Of a stretch of 5,662 bases of DNA, positions 4,111-5,662 are shown piece after piece. Source of the stretch: Paracoccaceae bacterium (GTDB lineage Bacteria > Pseudomonadota > Alphaproteobacteria > Rhodobacterales > Rhodobacteraceae). The notes under the pieces are model-generated. The model was given only the letters and a program-made list of their open reading frames with translations. It ran no database searches and was not told the DNA's origin. The first letter of the stretch is position 1. Each line of letters starts with the position of its first letter. Made by a program: the position numbers and the translations under genes. The stretch is taken from positions 1 to 5,662 of the forward strand of contig JALSGY010000057.1 in assembly GCA_026982515.1 (NCBI GenBank). Direction: 5' to 3'.

Positions 4111-5662
4111 ATGGGCGGCAGGCGGCACGGCGGGCAATTGCTTGTGGAGCAGCTGAAGGCGCTTGGGGTCACGAGGGTGTTCTCGGTTCCCGGAGAGAGC
4201 TTTCTGGCGGTGCTCGACGGGCTGCACGGATCGGGCATCGAGAATGTCGTGTGCCGCCACGAAGGCGGTGCGGCGATGATGGCCGAGGCCACGGGCAAGC
4301 TGACGGGCCGGCCCGGCGTGGCCTTCGTCACTCGCGGCCCCGGCGCCACCAATGCCAGTGCCGGGGTTCACGTGGCGCGCCACGATTCCACCCCGATGGT
4401 GCTGTTCGTAGGGCAGATCCCGCGCGCCCATCGCGACCGCGACGCCTTTCAGGAGGTGGACTACCGCGCCCTCTTCGGCGGGCTGGCCAAATGGGTGGCC
4501 GAGGTGGATGACACCGACCGCCTGCCGGAATATGTGAACCGCGCCTTCCGGGTGGCCATGTCGGGCCGGCCGGGGCCGGTGGTGCTGGCGCTGCCCGAGG
4601 ATGTGCTGAGCGCACCCTGCGACGCGGCGGCGCTTGCTCCGCAGCCGCTTGCGCAGCGCCCGCCGCCGCCGGAAGCGGCAGGGCAGGTGCTGGACATGCT
4701 GGCCCGGGCCGCCCGCCCGCTGGTGGTTGTCGGCGGGCCGGGCTGGAGCGCGCAGGCGGCGGCGGATCTGGAGCGCTTCGCGGCGGCACATGACCTGCCG
4801 GTGGCGGTCACCTTCCGGCGGCAGGACTACATGGACAATGGTGCGGCGCAGTATGTCGGCGACCTGGGCGTGGGGATGAATCCGGCGCTGGCAGAGCGGC
4901 TGAAGGCGGCCGATTTCCTGCTGCTTCTGGGAACGCGATTTGGCGATGTGCCCTCGGGCGGATATGCGCTGGTGACGCCCGAGGCCCCGGGCAAGCAGAT
5001 CATCCATGTGCACCCCGACCCGGAGCTGCCCGGAAGCTGGCTGCGCACCGATCTTGCGATCTGCGCGGCCGCGCCGGACATGCTGCGCGCGCTGTGTGCG
5101 CTCAATGCGCCGGGCGATGTGCCCTGGGGTGACTGGCGGCGCGCCGCGCGGGCCGATTACGAGGCCTGGCAGCGGCCGAAGGAAACGCCCGGTGCGGTAA
5201 AGCTGGAGGAAGTGGTGCGCTGGCTGTCCGACAACCTGCCCGAGGATGCGGTGCTTGCCAACGGGGCAGGGAACTATGCCGCCTTCCTGCACCGGTATTT
5301 CCGGTTCAAGCGGCATGGCACCCAGCTTGCGCCGACTTCGGGCTCCATGGGATACGGCTTTCCGGCGGCAATCGCGGCCAGCCTGGAACATCCTGAACGC
5401 ACCGTGGTGTGCCTGGCGGGCGACGGCTGTTTCCAGATGACGCTGAACGAGATGTCCACCGCCGTGCAGCACGGTGCAAAGATTGTGGTGATCGTGGCCA
5501 ACAACGGCCGCTACGGCACCATCCGCATGCATCAGGAGCGCACCTACCCCGAGCGGGTCAGCGGCACCGATCTGGCCAATCCAGATTTCGCCGCGCTGGC
5601 GCGGGCCTATGGCGGGCATGGCGAGGTGGTGGAGCGGGGCGAGGATTTCCCCGCGGCCTTCG
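4111..5662 (+). CDS. Thiamine-diphosphate-dependent enzyme, acetolactate-synthase-like (right-truncated)
   Basis: The gene is open to the right edge: 517 residues are visible and there is no stop. The N-terminal ThDP domain has VFSVPGESFLAVLDGL (23-38), CRHEGGAAMMAEATGKLTG (48-66) with catalytic-type Glu51, and TRGPGATNASAGVHVA (74-89). DAFQEVDY (111-118) matches the DAFQE motif of acetohydroxyacid synthases. A central domain follows (about 190-330; PLVVVGGPGWS at 203-213, LLLLGTRFGD at 270-279). The C-terminal domain has SGSMGYGFPAAIAAS (410-424) and the cofactor motif GDG (438-440) to NN (464-465) with NEMSTA between. Family members usually have about 540-600 residues, so only a short tail is missing. 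Likely chemistry is decarboxylation of a 2-oxo acid followed by release or ligation. Glu51 argues against glyoxylate carboligase, which lacks that residue. No regulatory subunit gene (ilvH/ilvN) is visible, so a biosynthetic ilvB role is not favoured, though the region beyond the edge is unseen. Substrate unknown. Confidence 0.9.
   Translation, partial: MGGRRHGGQLLVEQLKALGVTRVFSVPGESFLAVLDGLHGSGIENVVCRHEGGAAMMAEATGKLTGRPGVAFVTRGPGATNASAGVHVARHDSTPMVLFVGQIPRAHRDRDAFQEVDYRALFGGLAKWVAEVDDTDRLPEYVNRAFRVAMSGRPGPVVLALPEDVLSAPCDAAALAPQPLAQRPPPPEAAGQVLDMLARAARPLVVVGGPGWSAQAAADLERFAAAHDLPVAVTFRRQDYMDNGAAQYVGDLGVGMNPALAERLKAADFLLLLGTRFGDVPSGGYALVTPEAPGKQIIHVHPDPELPGSWLRTDLAICAAAPDMLRALCALNAPGDVPWGDWRRAARADYEAWQRPKETPGAVKLEEVVRWLSDNLPEDAVLANGAGNYAAFLHRYFRFKRHGTQLAPTSGSMGYGFPAAIAASLEHPERTVVCLAGDGCFQMTLNEMSTAVQHGAKIVVIVANNGRYGTIRMHQERTYPERVSGTDLANPDFAALARAYGGHGEVVERGEDFPAAF

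Noticed and set aside
3345..4352. A 335-codon minus-strand frame opposite VOC and the start of the ThDP gene.
   Set aside because: Its composition is unlike a folded protein and it spans parts of three supported genes.
4063..5619. A 518-codon open frame on the minus strand opposite the ThDP enzyme.
   Set aside because: Its translation is rich in Arg, His, Gln, Gly and Pro with no recognisable domain, while the + strand frame has full ThDP motifs. Long antisense frames are expected in GC-rich DNA with G/C at third positions.

Overview
The window is GC-rich, tightly packed bacterial DNA with strong G/C preference at third codon positions. Its gene content (separately encoded MnmD and MnmC-oxidase-like proteins, a HTD2/mesaconyl-CoA-hydratase-like enzyme, a GLOD5-like VOC protein) and the CTCCGGCGGGAG-TATTTT element near the left edge suggest an alphaproteobacterium, most likely of the Rhodobacterales (Rhodobacteraceae/Paracoccaceae). 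That placement is inference from memory of such genomes, not a database match.

Layout from left to right. Bases 3-59 (+) are the last 18 codons of an unidentified gene. A short convergent spacer (60-123) carries two small hairpins and a T-run, probably a terminator. Next comes a leftward two-gene unit: mnmD (1679 to 999), a tRNA wobble-uridine methyltransferase, whose stop overlaps by 4 bases (ATGA) the start of a ten-helix DMT/EamA transporter (1002 to 124). Divergent from mnmD across 59 bases is an FAD-dependent oxidoreductase (1739-2779, +) that looks like the oxidase half of MnmC. It converges, with only 15 bases between, on a leftward two-hot-dog hydratase of the HTD2/mesaconyl-C4-CoA hydratase type (3598 to 2795). 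Divergent from that, across 40 bases, are a small VOC/glyoxalase-fold protein (3639-4037, +) and then a large thiamine-diphosphate enzyme related to acetolactate synthase (4111 to beyond the right edge, +).

Functionally there are two groups. In the left half, the two activities that enterobacteria fuse in one MnmC protein (FAD oxidase: cmnm5U to nm5U; SAM methyltransferase: nm5U to mnm5U at tRNA position 34) are encoded by two genes transcribed away from each other. In the right half, three small-molecule enzymes (acyl-CoA hydratase, VOC protein, ThDP enzyme) sit together without a recognised pathway signature; their association is a hypothesis. Every large open frame opposite these genes reads as an antisense shadow. 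I found no RNA genes, CRISPR arrays, insertion sequences or mobile-element signs. I see no clearly new biological system; the most notable points are the split divergent MnmC pair, the orphan ThDP enzyme, and the Asn-for-Asp hot-dog active-site motif.
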